Assembly: GCF_007004765.1 (NCBI RefSeq)
Contig: NZ_VIKR01000004.1
Location: forward strand, 248,001-312,000
Source of the DNA: Aliikangiella marina
Lineage (GTDB): Bacteria; Pseudomonadota; Gammaproteobacteria; Enterobacterales; Kangiellaceae
DNA length: 64,000 bases
Direction: 5' to 3'
This document shows positions 26,307 through 35,176 of the stretch, piece by piece. Below the pieces are notes generated by a model. The model searched no databases and was not told the DNA's origin. It saw only the letters and a program-made list of their open reading frames with translations. The translations under genes were made by a program, and so were the position numbers. Numbering within the stretch: the first letter of the stretch is position 1; each line of letters begins with the position of its first letter.

Positions 26307-26515
26307 TGTCATAAATGGATTGAAAGACGTGTTATCGGTCAGTTTTACGCGCCTTCATCGACCAATTATGACACTTTTATTTGTCTTACAAAGGCGCTTA
26401 AAACACGGTTTTGGACACAATTCTGCGAAAATATGAGTAAAACGGCTGATTTATGACATTAATGTTACCGATATTAGATTTTTGTCATAAACGTGAAATA
26501 TTTGGCTTCCATACT
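26307..26515 (+). promoter_or_regulatory. Pho-box-like elements and promoter of the phosphate-porin-like gene
   Basis: TGTCATAAA, the first half of the classical PhoB box, occurs on the plus strand at 26307-26315 and 26483-26491 and on the minus strand at 26450-26458; a one-mismatch copy is on the minus strand at 26365-26373. The most proximal site reads TTGTCATAAACGTGAAATAT (26482-26501), with a weaker second half. A CATACT -10 candidate at 26510-26515 lies about 9 bp after it, the spacing of PhoB-activated promoters. No gene is convincing elsewhere in 25944-26569. Confidence 0.55.
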
Positions 26516-26569
26516 CTCGCCCCATAAAAAAGCTAATTAAGTTATTTTTATACATAATCGGAGAAAAAT

Positions 26570-27637
26570 ATGAAACTTAAACTAGTAAGCAGCGTTATCG
26601 CAGCGACTTTTGCGTGCGCACCTGTAATGGCCGGGGAAGTAACTACTGATGGTGCTGATATTAAAATCAAAACCAAAGGTGGTTTAGAAATTAAAACGGC
26701 TGACGACAAATACTCTATGAAAATCGGTGGTCGTGTTCAGTGGGATTACAACTACGCAGAGTTAAACGGCGAAGCTGATGAAGATGACTTAAATATCCGT
26801 CGCGCACGAATCTACGCTAAAGGTGATGTCGGCGAAGATTGGTCTTACAAAGCTCAGTTCAACATCGGCAATAGTAACGGTGGAACGCCAGAAGATTTGT
26901 ATATTACCTACAATGGTTGGGGCAAAGCGGCTAAAGTTACTGTCGGTAAGCAACGTGTTGTATTCGGTCTAGAAGATTTCACAAGTTCTAACGACATCAC
27001 TGCACTTGAGCGTTCAGGTATCACTGAGCAATACGGCGTTGCGCGTCAAGACTCTATCCGACTTCACGGTCAGGTTGGCATGGTGAACTACTCTGTCTCT
27101 GCTTATGAAGATGGCGCGGCAGCTGGCGATGATGATTTCGGTTTGTCTGGTCGAATCGCAGTTGTTCCTGTTCAAGATGACGACATGCTTATTCACTTAG
27201 GTTTGGGTTACACCGAGCGAGGCGGCGATCGCTCTGCAACCGGTATCGAATTTGCTGCAAACTTCGGTTCATTCCACGTCCAATCTGAGTTTTTTGATGA
27301 AGACCAAGGTACTGAAAGCCGCGATGGTTACTACGCTCAAGCGGGTTGGATTATCACTGGCGAAACTCGTCCGTACAAAGACGGTAAATTTAAGCGCGTT
27401 AAGCCTGGTTCTAGCGATGGCGCGTGGGAAGTATTTGTGCGTTTAGAAGAAGGTGACGGTAATCACAGCGACATCGAATTAGGTCGTGTTGATGCTAGTG
27501 CTTATACCTTTGGTGTTAACTACTACGCAAACAACAACGTACGCATTGGTATGAACTACTCTGACGGTGACAGCAATGAAGCTGGAAGCACTGACAGTGG
27601 TGAAGAGTTCCGCTTACGTCTGCAATTAACTTTCTAA
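26570..27637 (+). CDS. Phosphate-selective porin O/P family protein
   Basis: 355 residues, signal peptide ending at VMA-GEVT (about 22) and C-terminal Phe (RLQLTF). After the signal come GGRVQWDYNYAEL and DLNIRRARIYAKGDVGEDWSYKAQFNIGN, the signature of OprO/OprP-like porins. Others are TVGKQRVVFGLEDFTSSNDITALERS and NYYANNNVRIGMNYS. It forms an outer-membrane channel, probably for phosphate or another anion. The four Pho-box-like half-sites in its promoter support phosphate control. It has a good ribosome-binding site (CGGAG) and its own terminator. Confidence 0.88.
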   Translation: MKLKLVSSVIAATFACAPVMAGEVTTDGADIKIKTKGGLEIKTADDKYSMKIGGRVQWDYNYAELNGEADEDDLNIRRARIYAKGDVGEDWSYKAQFNIGNSNGGTPEDLYITYNGWGKAAKVTVGKQRVVFGLEDFTSSNDITALERSGITEQYGVARQDSIRLHGQVGMVNYSVSAYEDGAAAGDDDFGLSGRIAVVPVQDDDMLIHLGLGYTERGGDRSATGIEFAANFGSFHVQSEFFDEDQGTESRDGYYAQAGWIITGETRPYKDGKFKRVKPGSSDGAWEVFVRLEEGDGNHSDIELGRVDASAYTFGVNYYANNNVRIGMNYSDGDSNEAGSTDSGEEFRLRLQLTF

Positions 27638-27650
27638 GTTAACACGCATT

Positions 27651-27687
27651 AAAAAAAGGGCAAACAAGTGATTGTTTGCCCTTTTTT
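27651..27687. terminator. Terminator between the porin and carbonic anhydrase genes
   Basis: AAGGGCAAACA pairs with TGTTTGCCCTT, flanked by A-run and T-run, so it can act in both directions for these convergent genes. Confidence 0.9.
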
Positions 27688-27727
27688 ATTTATAGCGAAA
27701 CTACACTGAAATTAACTCAGCATAAGC

Positions 27728-28579
27728 CTATTTGATTTCAGAAAGTAGCTCAGGATTGGTTACTAAGTTTCTCACTGCATGTGCGTGGTCTTCGTTAAAG
27801 ACATTGTCTTCACACCACTTTCCAACCGTTTCAATTTCAACTTTTTTTACCTTGGGTCTGACGCTCCAAGACACTTGCAATGGTGAGCCTTTTTCATTGT
27901 ATGAAGGACCGGTTGTTGACCCTGCAAACCTGACCGGTGTCCCCGTATCGCTTGGGATATTGAGAGCCTGCGCGTAACCATTGCGCTCGCCGATCGCGGT
28001 GAGCTCGCCAAAATCCGCACCATTGCCATCGTTAACTAATACGTAAACTTGGGTCTCAACTCTTAACTGAGGATTCATTATCGACTCGCTCAGACAAGCG
28101 CCTAATGTAGGCCCTGGTTTTACCTGAGCGCTCGAGTGTACATAATGTAACTCGATTGTGTCGCCAGACTGAAGTCCCTTACACACCTTGTTTTTTGAAG
28201 GTGTCAACTCAGCTTTGGTCAACTTACCAGAATATTTAAATCCAGTGTTGTTTCCCTTACCGTCGCCATTTCCAGCATAAGTGGTGAATTCACCGCCTTT
28301 ATTTTCAGCGTTTTTATGGAAATGGATATTGCACAAATTCATTTCATTATAGGCTGGTGCTTCCTCAAACAAGCGAGTATTCGATCCGGCTTTATTATCA
28401 ATATCGCGAGGCGTTTGTGGTCCAAACCCCTTTCCTTTGGTATTTTTGGCTAAATTATTTCGCTGCTCTTCGATGACTTTATCCGATACATTTTTCGTAG
28501 AATGACCGTGGCCATCGGCCAAAACCGGCGCAGAAGCTAAAGCAATCGCGATTGATAAATAAACTTTGTTTTTACTCAT
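27728..28579 (-). CDS. Delta-class carbonic anhydrase
   Basis: 283 residues from ATG 28579, which has GAGG at 7-bp spacing; the GTG at 28585 is unlikely. A signal peptide ends near VLA-DGHGH (about 21). Possible zinc ligands are His86 and His88 (LCNIHFHKNAENKGGEF) and His145/His148 (IELHYVHSS). The motif CNIHFHKNAE recalls bacterial proteins annotated as delta-class carbonic anhydrase, related to diatom enzymes. It would interconvert CO2 and bicarbonate in the periplasm. The neighbouring porin converges on it. Confidence 0.75.
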   Translation of the reverse strand: MSKNKVYLSIAIALASAPVLADGHGHSTKNVSDKVIEEQRNNLAKNTKGKGFGPQTPRDIDNKAGSNTRLFEEAPAYNEMNLCNIHFHKNAENKGGEFTTYAGNGDGKGNNTGFKYSGKLTKAELTPSKNKVCKGLQSGDTIELHYVHSSAQVKPGPTLGACLSESIMNPQLRVETQVYVLVNDGNGADFGELTAIGERNGYAQALNIPSDTGTPVRFAGSTTGPSYNEKGSPLQVSWSVRPKVKKVEIETVGKWCEDNVFNEDHAHAVRNLVTNPELLSEIK

Positions 28580-28891
28580 GAACACACCTCAGTGAAAGTG
28601 TAATAGTTAAGTTAACCCATTAAAAAACCTTAAATTTTTTCTGGGTATTAGGTCAATTATTGCGCTGTGCTAGCAATTTAATGAACCAAAATGAATTGTC
28701 ATTTAATCCCTGCACAACTCTGGCTTCTCTTCATACGAAGTTAGACAAATCCAGATCAGGTTCCAGCCAGTAAGAATGTTTCAAAATATTACATTTGCAA
28801 TATAATTGTAGATGCCTTTTCAGGATATATCAGATATAAAAACTCACTCAACAATACGACGCTTCACACTTGCAGAGGATTATTCAACGGG
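28580..28891. other. Intergenic region, only the carbonic anhydrase ribosome-binding site seen
   Basis: AT-rich spacer between two minus-strand genes. Apart from the GAGG at 28587-28590 for the carbonic anhydrase, I see no gene, hairpin with T-run or clear promoter. Confidence 0.4.
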
Positions 28892-29368
28892 CTATTTGGG
28901 GTTTATTATGATGTTGGATTCTTGAAGCTCGCCCGCATCCGGTTGCGACACCAAAGTCGAATCGTAAGTGTACTCACGACCGTTAAACTTGAGAACGACA
29001 CTACCGATTTTCTTGGTGTTGACGACTAAATTGCGCCAACTTTGATTCTGCTCGGGTGAAAGTTTGATGGGCGCGATAACAAAATGCGTTTCAGAAACAA
29101 ATTTGAATCCTGATTTTTCTCCCTGAAGTACCAGCAACTTGCAGCCCGCGTCTGTGCAGTCTTCATTGCCAGAAAGATAAACGATCGCATCTTGCAACCC
29201 GTCACCATTTAGGTCCTTAAAATAGGCGACATAGTGTGTTTTTCTGTCTTGAAAGTATTGTTTGAGGGCAACATCGAGATCGTTTTCTGCTTGAGCGCTA
29301 ACAAAATCACATAAAACTGGTAGCGTCATTGCGACGAAAACCATCAATAAACATTTTCTGATAACCAT
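28892..29368 (-). CDS. Secreted protein with a calcium-loop-like motif, unknown
   Basis: 158 residues from ATG 29368, preceded by GGGAG; the ATG at 29380 has no spacing for one. The signal peptide is LLMVFVAMTLPVLCDFVSA. The mature domain holds DLNGDGLQD (about residues 50-58), an EF-hand/FG-GAP-like calcium loop, and a pair of cysteines (EDCTDAGCKLLVLQG). I do not recognise a named family. It stands alone upstream of the thr operon region on the opposite strand. Confidence 0.65.
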   Translation of the reverse strand: MVIRKCLLMVFVAMTLPVLCDFVSAQAENDLDVALKQYFQDRKTHYVAYFKDLNGDGLQDAIVYLSGNEDCTDAGCKLLVLQGEKSGFKFVSETHFVIAPIKLSPEQNQSWRNLVVNTKKIGSVVLKFNGREYTYDSTLVSQPDAGELQESNIIINPK

Positions 29369-29726
29369 GCTAGCTCCCATCCCCTAAAATGACTCTATCG
29401 CTCAACATACGACCTTGTTCCACGCCTATTTATCGTTGCTGACTTGATAATTGACAGCACGAATTAATGGCTAGTCTCTCGGTTGTTACCTGTTAATTTC
29501 AACTGATAAAGACGAAAGCCAAGGTCAATCTTAGCTTTTTATTGGTGACCTGTATCGATCTCAATCAACACAAACGTCTTTATTATTAAACATAACCAAT
29601 GGCTATTTGGACAATTCATTTGACTAGGGTATATTTTAGCCATCTAGACATCCAAGCGAATTAACCAACTCAAGCTTTACTAAGTTCGCTTATAAGCGCA
29701 AATTATAATGCGTTTAACTTAGCGTT

Positions 29727-29747
29727 ATGTATACTGAAGTTATACAT
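29727..29747. promoter_or_regulatory. Inverted repeat upstream of the thr leader
   Basis: ATGTATA-CTGAAGT-TATACAT: perfect 7-bp arms with a 7-bp centre, 39 bp before the leader GTG. A TATAAT lies at 29704-29709. It may be an operator in the thr promoter region; no regulator is identified. Confidence 0.4.
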
Positions 29748-29785
29748 GGCTAAAAAATAACTAATTAACAGCGGAATTTTTATCA

Positions 29786-29932
29786 GTGAACAAGCCCCTT
29801 ACCACTATCATTTCTGATATCACTGTAGGCTCTATCATGGGCAGTGCAGTTATTATTGGCTTGATTATGGGCGGCACGGGTATGGGTGGTACCTCGACCA
29901 TCACCTCTACCCAACAAGGAGTCACAGGCTAA
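29786..29932 (+). CDS. thrL: Threonine operon leader peptide
   Basis: A 48-residue reading frame from GTG 29786 to TAA 29930-29932. Nine Thr and eight Ile codons make up more than a third of it, and Thr codons cluster near the end (TSTITST). It ends 25 bases before a strong terminator that precedes thrA. This is the hallmark of a thr attenuator, where ribosome stalling at Thr or Ile codons prevents termination. The peptide itself has no other expected function. Confidence 0.9.
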   Translation: MNKPLTTIISDITVGSIMGSAVIIGLIMGGTGMGGTSTITSTQQGVTG

Positions 29933-29993
29933 CTCAAGCAAAATAAAATTTACCCCAAAGCCCGTGACTCAGATAAGACTCACGGGCTTTTTT
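29919..29993 (+). promoter_or_regulatory. thr attenuator: antiterminator and terminator
   Basis: Terminator stem AAGCCCGTGA (29958-29967) with TCACGGGCTT (29980-29989) and T-run to 29993. Alternative pairing: GAGTCACAGGCT (29919-29930, last codons of thrL) with AGCCCGTGACTC (29959-29970), 11 of 12 bases. The two structures exclude each other, as in classical attenuation. Confidence 0.88.
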
Positions 29994-30009
29994 ATAAGTG
30001 AGATAAAAA

Positions 30010-32466
30010 ATGAAAGTTTTAAAATTCGGCGGTTCATCATTGGCAAATTTAGCCTGCTTCAATCAGGTTGCCTCAATCATCGACAAAGAAAGTCAATTGG
30101 ATCAAGTCGCGGTCGTCGTTTCTGCGCCTCAAGGTGTTACCAACGAATTGGTCGAGTTAGTCGACAATATCGGTGAAGTTAAGGTTTGCGACGAATTATT
30201 TGAATCGATCTCAAGAAAGCTCAAAGCCTTGGTTGAAGATGCTCTATCGAGTCAACCCAAGTTAGCTAAGGAGAAATTACAAACCGCTTTTGAAGAGTTG
30301 ATCGTTAAGCTTGGACAATTGATTCAAGGTGCTAGACTGCTTGAACACTGCCCTGAATCAACTCGTGCCCAGATACTGAGTACTGGCGAGCGATTCAGCG
30401 TCCTCCTGTTAAATGCTTTATTAGACGCAAATGCGATTGAAGTCACGACTTTAGAACCAAAATTATTTTTGATTACCGATACAACTGGCTCAGAACCGGT
30501 TGCAGACTTGGAAGCCAGTAAAGTTAAATTTCAATCAAATTATCCTCAGCTCGGCCAAGTCGCTTTGCTACCTGGCTTTATCGGTTGTAATTCTAAGGGT
30601 GAAACAACTACTTTAGGTCGTAACGGCTCTGACTATTCCGCCGCGGTTTTGTCGGTTTGCGTTGACGCTTATTCTTGTGAAATTTGGACTGATGTTGACG
30701 GCGTCTACAATGCCGATCCAAGGTTGGTTAAACATGCCCAGCTGATAGACAGTATGTCTTATCATGAAGCCATGGAACTTTCTTATTTTGGCGCAAAAGT
30801 GCTTCATCCAAAAACCATTGCTCCGCTTTCGTTAAATCAAATTCCTTGTTGGATTAAAAACACCCATGCACCAGAAAAAGCCGGTACCTTGATCTCCAAT
30901 GAAACCAGTGAAAAAGAGGCAATCAAAGCAATCTCTAACCTGTCGGATGTCGCGATGATCAATGTTTCTGGTCCGGGAATGAAAGGGATGGTTGGCATGG
31001 CTAGTCGCGTTTTCTCTGCAATAAGTTGGGCTGATATTTCGGTGATCTTAATCAGTCAGTCTTCTGCTGAATACTGTATAAGTTTTTGTGTCCCCGGAAA
31101 CGAGGCCGATGCCGCGCTTGAATGTTTAAATAAAGCATTTGAACTGGAATTAAAAAGTGACTTGCTGGAACCAATTTCTGTCAAACGAAACTTAGCTATC
31201 GTAACCTTAGTTGGCGATCACATGCAGCAGCAAAAAGGTACCGCAGCCAAATTTTTCAAAGCTTTAGCACAAGTTCGTGTCAACATTATCGCGATCGCTC
31301 AAGACTCCTCAGAACGGAGTATTTCTGCTGTTATTCGCGATGAAAGAACCGATGATGCGGTAAAAGTTTGTCACCAAAACCTGTTCTTAAAAAAGCCGAC
31401 TATTGATGCAATTGTGGTTGGCTGCGGTAATGTCGGTGGCGAACTCATCCAGCAGATAAAAAGACAGCAAGCGGGATTGTTTGAAAAAGATATCGTACTT
31501 AACCTGGTCGGTATTGCCAACAGCAAGAGAATATTGCTTGATAAGAATGGGGTTGATTTGGATAACTGGCAAAATGATTTGGCTCGTTCTGAAGACCAAC
31601 TCACTCTCGAGAAATTAAACCAGTTTGTCAGCGAGGCGCATTTAAGTACGCCAGTAATCATCGATTGTACAAGTAACGAATCAATCGCGATGCAATATGC
31701 GGACTATTTAGCGAATGGTTTTCATATTGTCACGGCAAACAAAAAAGCCAATACTGCTGATTTAACTTACTATCAAAAGCTGCGAGATATTGCCCAAGCA
31801 AAACAAAGAAGATTCCTCTACGAAACTAATGTCGGTGCTGGTTTACCGGTTATCGATAACCTCCAAGGATTACTTCGAGCGGGAGATTCGCTCATTCAAT
31901 TTGAAGGGATTTTAAGTGGCTCGCTCTCTTATATTTTTGGGGAAATTCACAAAGGTCTGTCATTATCCGAAGCAACTTTAAAAGCACGCGAGCTCGGATA
32001 TACCGAACCGAATCCAGCAGAAGATTTAAGCGGCCTGGATGTCGCACGCAAAGTACTGGTCATCGCTCGTGAAACAGGGCTTAAACTTGAGTTATCTGAT
32101 ATCGAACTTGAATCGGTCGTTCCTGAAGAACTGGCGCAAATCACTGATGCGGATGAATTCGTCCGCCGGCTACCTGAGTACGATCAAACTTTCCAGTCTA
32201 AGATCGAAAAAGCTCAACAAAACAAACATCATTTACGGTATATTGCGAGTATTGAAAATGGACGGTGTAAAGTCTCTATCCAATCAGTAGACGCGTCGCA
32301 TCCGCTTTACGCCGTAGCAGATGGTGAAAACGCGTTGGCACTTAGCACGGAATATTATCAACCGGTTCCTTTTGTTATTCGAGGTTATGGTGCCGGTGCA
32401 GCGGTCACAGCAGCGGGACTGTTTGGCGACCTGCTGAGAACTTTAGCCTGGGACCATGCGCAGTAA
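30010..32466 (+). CDS. thrA: Bifunctional aspartate kinase / homoserine dehydrogenase I
   Basis: 818 residues, as in ThrA. The aspartokinase starts with KFGGSSLAN (4-12) and has LGRNGSDYSAAVLS and EIWTDVDGVYNADPR, followed by ACT regulatory domains (about 310-460). The dehydrogenase begins with IDAIVVGCGNVGGE (about 463-476) and includes TANKKAN and ETNVGAGLPVI. It catalyses the first and third steps from aspartate to threonine, with feedback by threonine usual in this family. It is the first structural gene of thrABC after the attenuator. Confidence 0.97.
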   Translation: MKVLKFGGSSLANLACFNQVASIIDKESQLDQVAVVVSAPQGVTNELVELVDNIGEVKVCDELFESISRKLKALVEDALSSQPKLAKEKLQTAFEELIVKLGQLIQGARLLEHCPESTRAQILSTGERFSVLLLNALLDANAIEVTTLEPKLFLITDTTGSEPVADLEASKVKFQSNYPQLGQVALLPGFIGCNSKGETTTLGRNGSDYSAAVLSVCVDAYSCEIWTDVDGVYNADPRLVKHAQLIDSMSYHEAMELSYFGAKVLHPKTIAPLSLNQIPCWIKNTHAPEKAGTLISNETSEKEAIKAISNLSDVAMINVSGPGMKGMVGMASRVFSAISWADISVILISQSSAEYCISFCVPGNEADAALECLNKAFELELKSDLLEPISVKRNLAIVTLVGDHMQQQKGTAAKFFKALAQVRVNIIAIAQDSSERSISAVIRDERTDDAVKVCHQNLFLKKPTIDAIVVGCGNVGGELIQQIKRQQAGLFEKDIVLNLVGIANSKRILLDKNGVDLDNWQNDLARSEDQLTLEKLNQFVSEAHLSTPVIIDCTSNESIAMQYADYLANGFHIVTANKKANTADLTYYQKLRDIAQAKQRRFLYETNVGAGLPVIDNLQGLLRAGDSLIQFEGILSGSLSYIFGEIHKGLSLSEATLKARELGYTEPNPAEDLSGLDVARKVLVIARETGLKLELSDIELESVVPEELAQITDADEFVRRLPEYDQTFQSKIEKAQQNKHHLRYIASIENGRCKVSIQSVDASHPLYAVADGENALALSTEYYQPVPFVIRGYGAGAAVTAAGLFGDLLRTLAWDHAQ

Positions 32467-32575
32467 TAATGATGTGTTCGGTTTTAAAAAAGGCGTCTTT
32501 TACGACAAAAATGTAAACACAAATTAACAAACCTTATGTAATCGACTTTGATCACAGCGACTAGGATAAAACTAT

Positions 32576-33514
32576 ATGTCAGTATCGGTCTTTGCGCCTA
32601 TTTCAATCGGTAACCTGAGCGTTGGCTTTGATACTCTTGGGCTTGCTATCTCTCCCATCGATGGAAAATTGGTCGGCGATATCGTTCGTGTTGAGGAAGC
32701 CTCGCATAATCAATTCGTGCTGACTGGAAGTCATACAAGCAAACTGCCCGATGATGAAAATAATATTGTATGGCAATCATTGCTCGCATTTGATCAAGCG
32801 CTCGAGCAGTCAGAGCAAGCGACTGTTCCAATAAAAATTACCCTTGAAAAAAATATTCCTGTCAGCAGCGGCTTAGGCTCAAGTGCTTGCTCCGTTGTTG
32901 CCTCGTTAGTCGCATTGAATGAATTTTATCACCGCCCCTTTAGCGATATCCAATTACTCAAACTCATGGGTGAACAAGAATCTGCGATTAGCGGGAGTCT
33001 TCACTACGACAATGTCGCTCCATGTTTTTTAGGCGGCTTACAATTAATGCTCAATAAGCAAAACCAGATCACTCAAAAACTACCTGTTTTTGAAGATGTC
33101 TACTGGACTATTGCTTACCCTGATGTCGAAGTCAGCACTAAAGCGGCAAGAGAAATCCTACCCGACAATTATTCACGAAGCACGTTAATTGAATTTGGCC
33201 AAAACCTTGCCGGATTCATTGATGCCAGTTATCGCCAGGATAAAACTCAAGCGTTTAATTCAATTGTTGATGTGGTGGCAGAACCACATCGGACTTCTCT
33301 CATTCCTAATTTTCTGGAATCTAAATCAACGTTAATCGAAATGGGTAACTTAGCGGTTGGTATTTCCGGCTCGGGGCCGACTTTGTTTGCGGCAACCGAT
33401 GACTTAGCAACCGCACAAGCTTCAGCGTTATGGCTTAACGACCATTATCTCCAGTCAGAAAATGGATTTGTTCATATTTGCAAAGCAGATTTGATTGGTG
33501 CTAGAAAAATTTAA
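32576..33514 (+). CDS. thrB: Homoserine kinase
   Basis: 312 residues, the normal size. GHMP-kinase signatures are ATP loop IPVSSGLGSSACSVVA (about 94-109), N-terminal FAPISIGNLSVGFDTLGLA, and C-terminal GISGSGPTLFA (about 260-270). It phosphorylates homoserine to O-phosphohomoserine, the substrate of ThrC. It is 109 bp after thrA, with no clear terminator in the gap, and 23 bp before thrC. Confidence 0.96.
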   Translation: MSVSVFAPISIGNLSVGFDTLGLAISPIDGKLVGDIVRVEEASHNQFVLTGSHTSKLPDDENNIVWQSLLAFDQALEQSEQATVPIKITLEKNIPVSSGLGSSACSVVASLVALNEFYHRPFSDIQLLKLMGEQESAISGSLHYDNVAPCFLGGLQLMLNKQNQITQKLPVFEDVYWTIAYPDVEVSTKAAREILPDNYSRSTLIEFGQNLAGFIDASYRQDKTQAFNSIVDVVAEPHRTSLIPNFLESKSTLIEMGNLAVGISGSGPTLFAATDDLATAQASALWLNDHYLQSENGFVHICKADLIGARKI

Positions 33515-33537
33515 ATTAATTGACGACGAGAGCGAAA

Positions 33538-34827
33538 GTGGAACTCTACAATTTAAAAGACGATTCTCAAATAGTTAACTTCGAAACGGCGGTAAGAACG
33601 GGCTTAGGCAACAAACAGGGCTTATTCTTCCCTCAAAAATTCTCGCCGATAGAAGATCAAGCAACGCTACTTAATCTCGAAACCAAAGAGCGTAATAAAG
33701 TAATTTTATCCAAAATAATTGGAAAAGATTTAAGTTCATCGACACTCGAAAAAATTATCGATGCAACCTTCCGATTTCCAGCTAAACTCGCCCAAGTCAC
33801 AAATAATGAATATTGCTTAGAGTTGTTTCATGGACCAACCCTTGCGTTTAAAGATTTTGGCGCAAATTTCATGGCGAACTGTCTCCAATCTTTTTCAAAT
33901 GACCAACCAATCACTATTTTAACCGCAACTTCTGGCGATACCGGCGCAGCTGTCGCTCACGCTTTCCATCGATTACCGAATATTCGTGTCGTTATCTTAT
34001 TCCCACACGGAAAAATTAGCGAACTCCAACAAAAAATGTTTACCACGCTTGGTGATAATATTCACACCGTGGCTATTGAGGGTGATTTTGATGCTTGCCA
34101 AGCGCTGGTTAAACAAAGCTTCGATGACTTAGCGTTTGTTAAAAACGTTGGTTTAAACTCTGCCAATTCGATTAATATTTCAAGACTGCTCGCTCAAGTT
34201 TGCTACTACTTTGATGCCTTCGTGCAACTTCCAGAAGAACAGCGCAAAAAAGTTGTGGTTTGCGTACCCAGTGGGAATTTCGGTAACTTATGCGCAGGGA
34301 TTATCGCTAAAACGCTAGGATTACCCATCAAACGGTTTATCGCTGCAACAAACCTCAATGACACCGTCCCACGCTTCTTAGCATCCGGAGAATGGACTCC
34401 AAAGCAAACTATCGCGACAATTTCAAATGCCATGGATGTCAGTAACCCCAACAACTGGCCACGGATTCAGTACCTCATTGATAGCGGTCAATTTGATAGC
34501 CGCAATTTAACCGGTTGTGCTGTTGACGAGCGACAAACAGAAAAAAGTATGCACCTTTTACAAGCAGCGGATTACCTGAGCGAACCTCATGCCGCGGTTG
34601 CCTATCACGGACTTCACCAATCTTTAAAGCCCGATGAAACCGGTATTTTTTTGGGTACCGCCCATCCTGCTAAATTCAAATCGACTGTCGATCAAGTATT
34701 AGATATTGATATTAAATTACCCGAGCCATTGGCCAAATGCGCACAGTTAACCGACCTATCGGTTAAGATGCCCGCCGATTTTGAACGTCTTAAAGACTAC
34801 ATTTTGGAGGCTTGCGAGGAATCCTGA
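33538..34827 (+). CDS. thrC: Threonine synthase
   Basis: 429 residues from GTG 33538. That start gives the expected N-terminus VELYNLKDD (like ThrC of enterobacteria) and has GAGAG at the right spacing; a TTG at 33520 is less likely. The PLP lysine is Lys105 in FHGPTLAFKDFGANF. The PLP phosphate loop is SGDTGAAV, and VPSGNFGN follows. It converts O-phosphohomoserine to threonine. Last gene of the thr operon. Confidence 0.96.
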   Translation: MELYNLKDDSQIVNFETAVRTGLGNKQGLFFPQKFSPIEDQATLLNLETKERNKVILSKIIGKDLSSSTLEKIIDATFRFPAKLAQVTNNEYCLELFHGPTLAFKDFGANFMANCLQSFSNDQPITILTATSGDTGAAVAHAFHRLPNIRVVILFPHGKISELQQKMFTTLGDNIHTVAIEGDFDACQALVKQSFDDLAFVKNVGLNSANSINISRLLAQVCYYFDAFVQLPEEQRKKVVVCVPSGNFGNLCAGIIAKTLGLPIKRFIAATNLNDTVPRFLASGEWTPKQTIATISNAMDVSNPNNWPRIQYLIDSGQFDSRNLTGCAVDERQTEKSMHLLQAADYLSEPHAAVAYHGLHQSLKPDETGIFLGTAHPAKFKSTVDQVLDIDIKLPEPLAKCAQLTDLSVKMPADFERLKDYILEACEES

Positions 34828-34942
34828 TATTCTGTTGCTCTAGTTTACTGATTAAACCCAACTTGAATTGAACAAAGTTACCTTTGCAATTAAAGTTAAT
34901 CAATCACACGGGCTCTTGTCGAACAAAACAAGGACAACAAGC

Positions 34943-35155
34943 ATGAAAATTCCACCATTACTCGTATTGCTCGACGTTATTGGTATGGTCTTCATCGGTA
35001 TTGGCTTAGCAGATTATTTTGGCGCAATTGATTGGCTCCCCCAATCAATAAGATTTGAGTTCATCGGATTTGTCTTGATTTTTTTGGGCTTTCTCATGAC
35101 AACGCCGTTGATTGTGTGGGTCATTAAAAATGGCCAAAACTCAAAGGGAAATTAA
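34943..35155 (+). CDS. Small two-helix membrane protein
   Basis: 70 residues from ATG 34943, which has AAGGA 8 bp before it; an upstream ATG-less extension starting at 34868 is unlikely. Two hydrophobic helices (LLVLLDVIGMVFIGIGLADYF and FIGFVLIFLGFLMTTPLIVWVI) are linked by a short loop. I do not recognise the family with certainty. It is 21 bp before elaA on the same strand, so they may be co-transcribed. Confidence 0.65.
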   Translation: MKIPPLLVLLDVIGMVFIGIGLADYFGAIDWLPQSIRFEFIGFVLIFLGFLMTTPLIVWVIKNGQNSKGN

Positions 35156-35176
35156 CTTTCACTTACGGGAAAGACA

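Noticed and set aside
26236-26436. Plus-strand 66-residue reading frame before the porin
   Set aside because: It lies in the promoter region with Pho-box-like sites and looks like chance coding; no family or ribosome-binding site.
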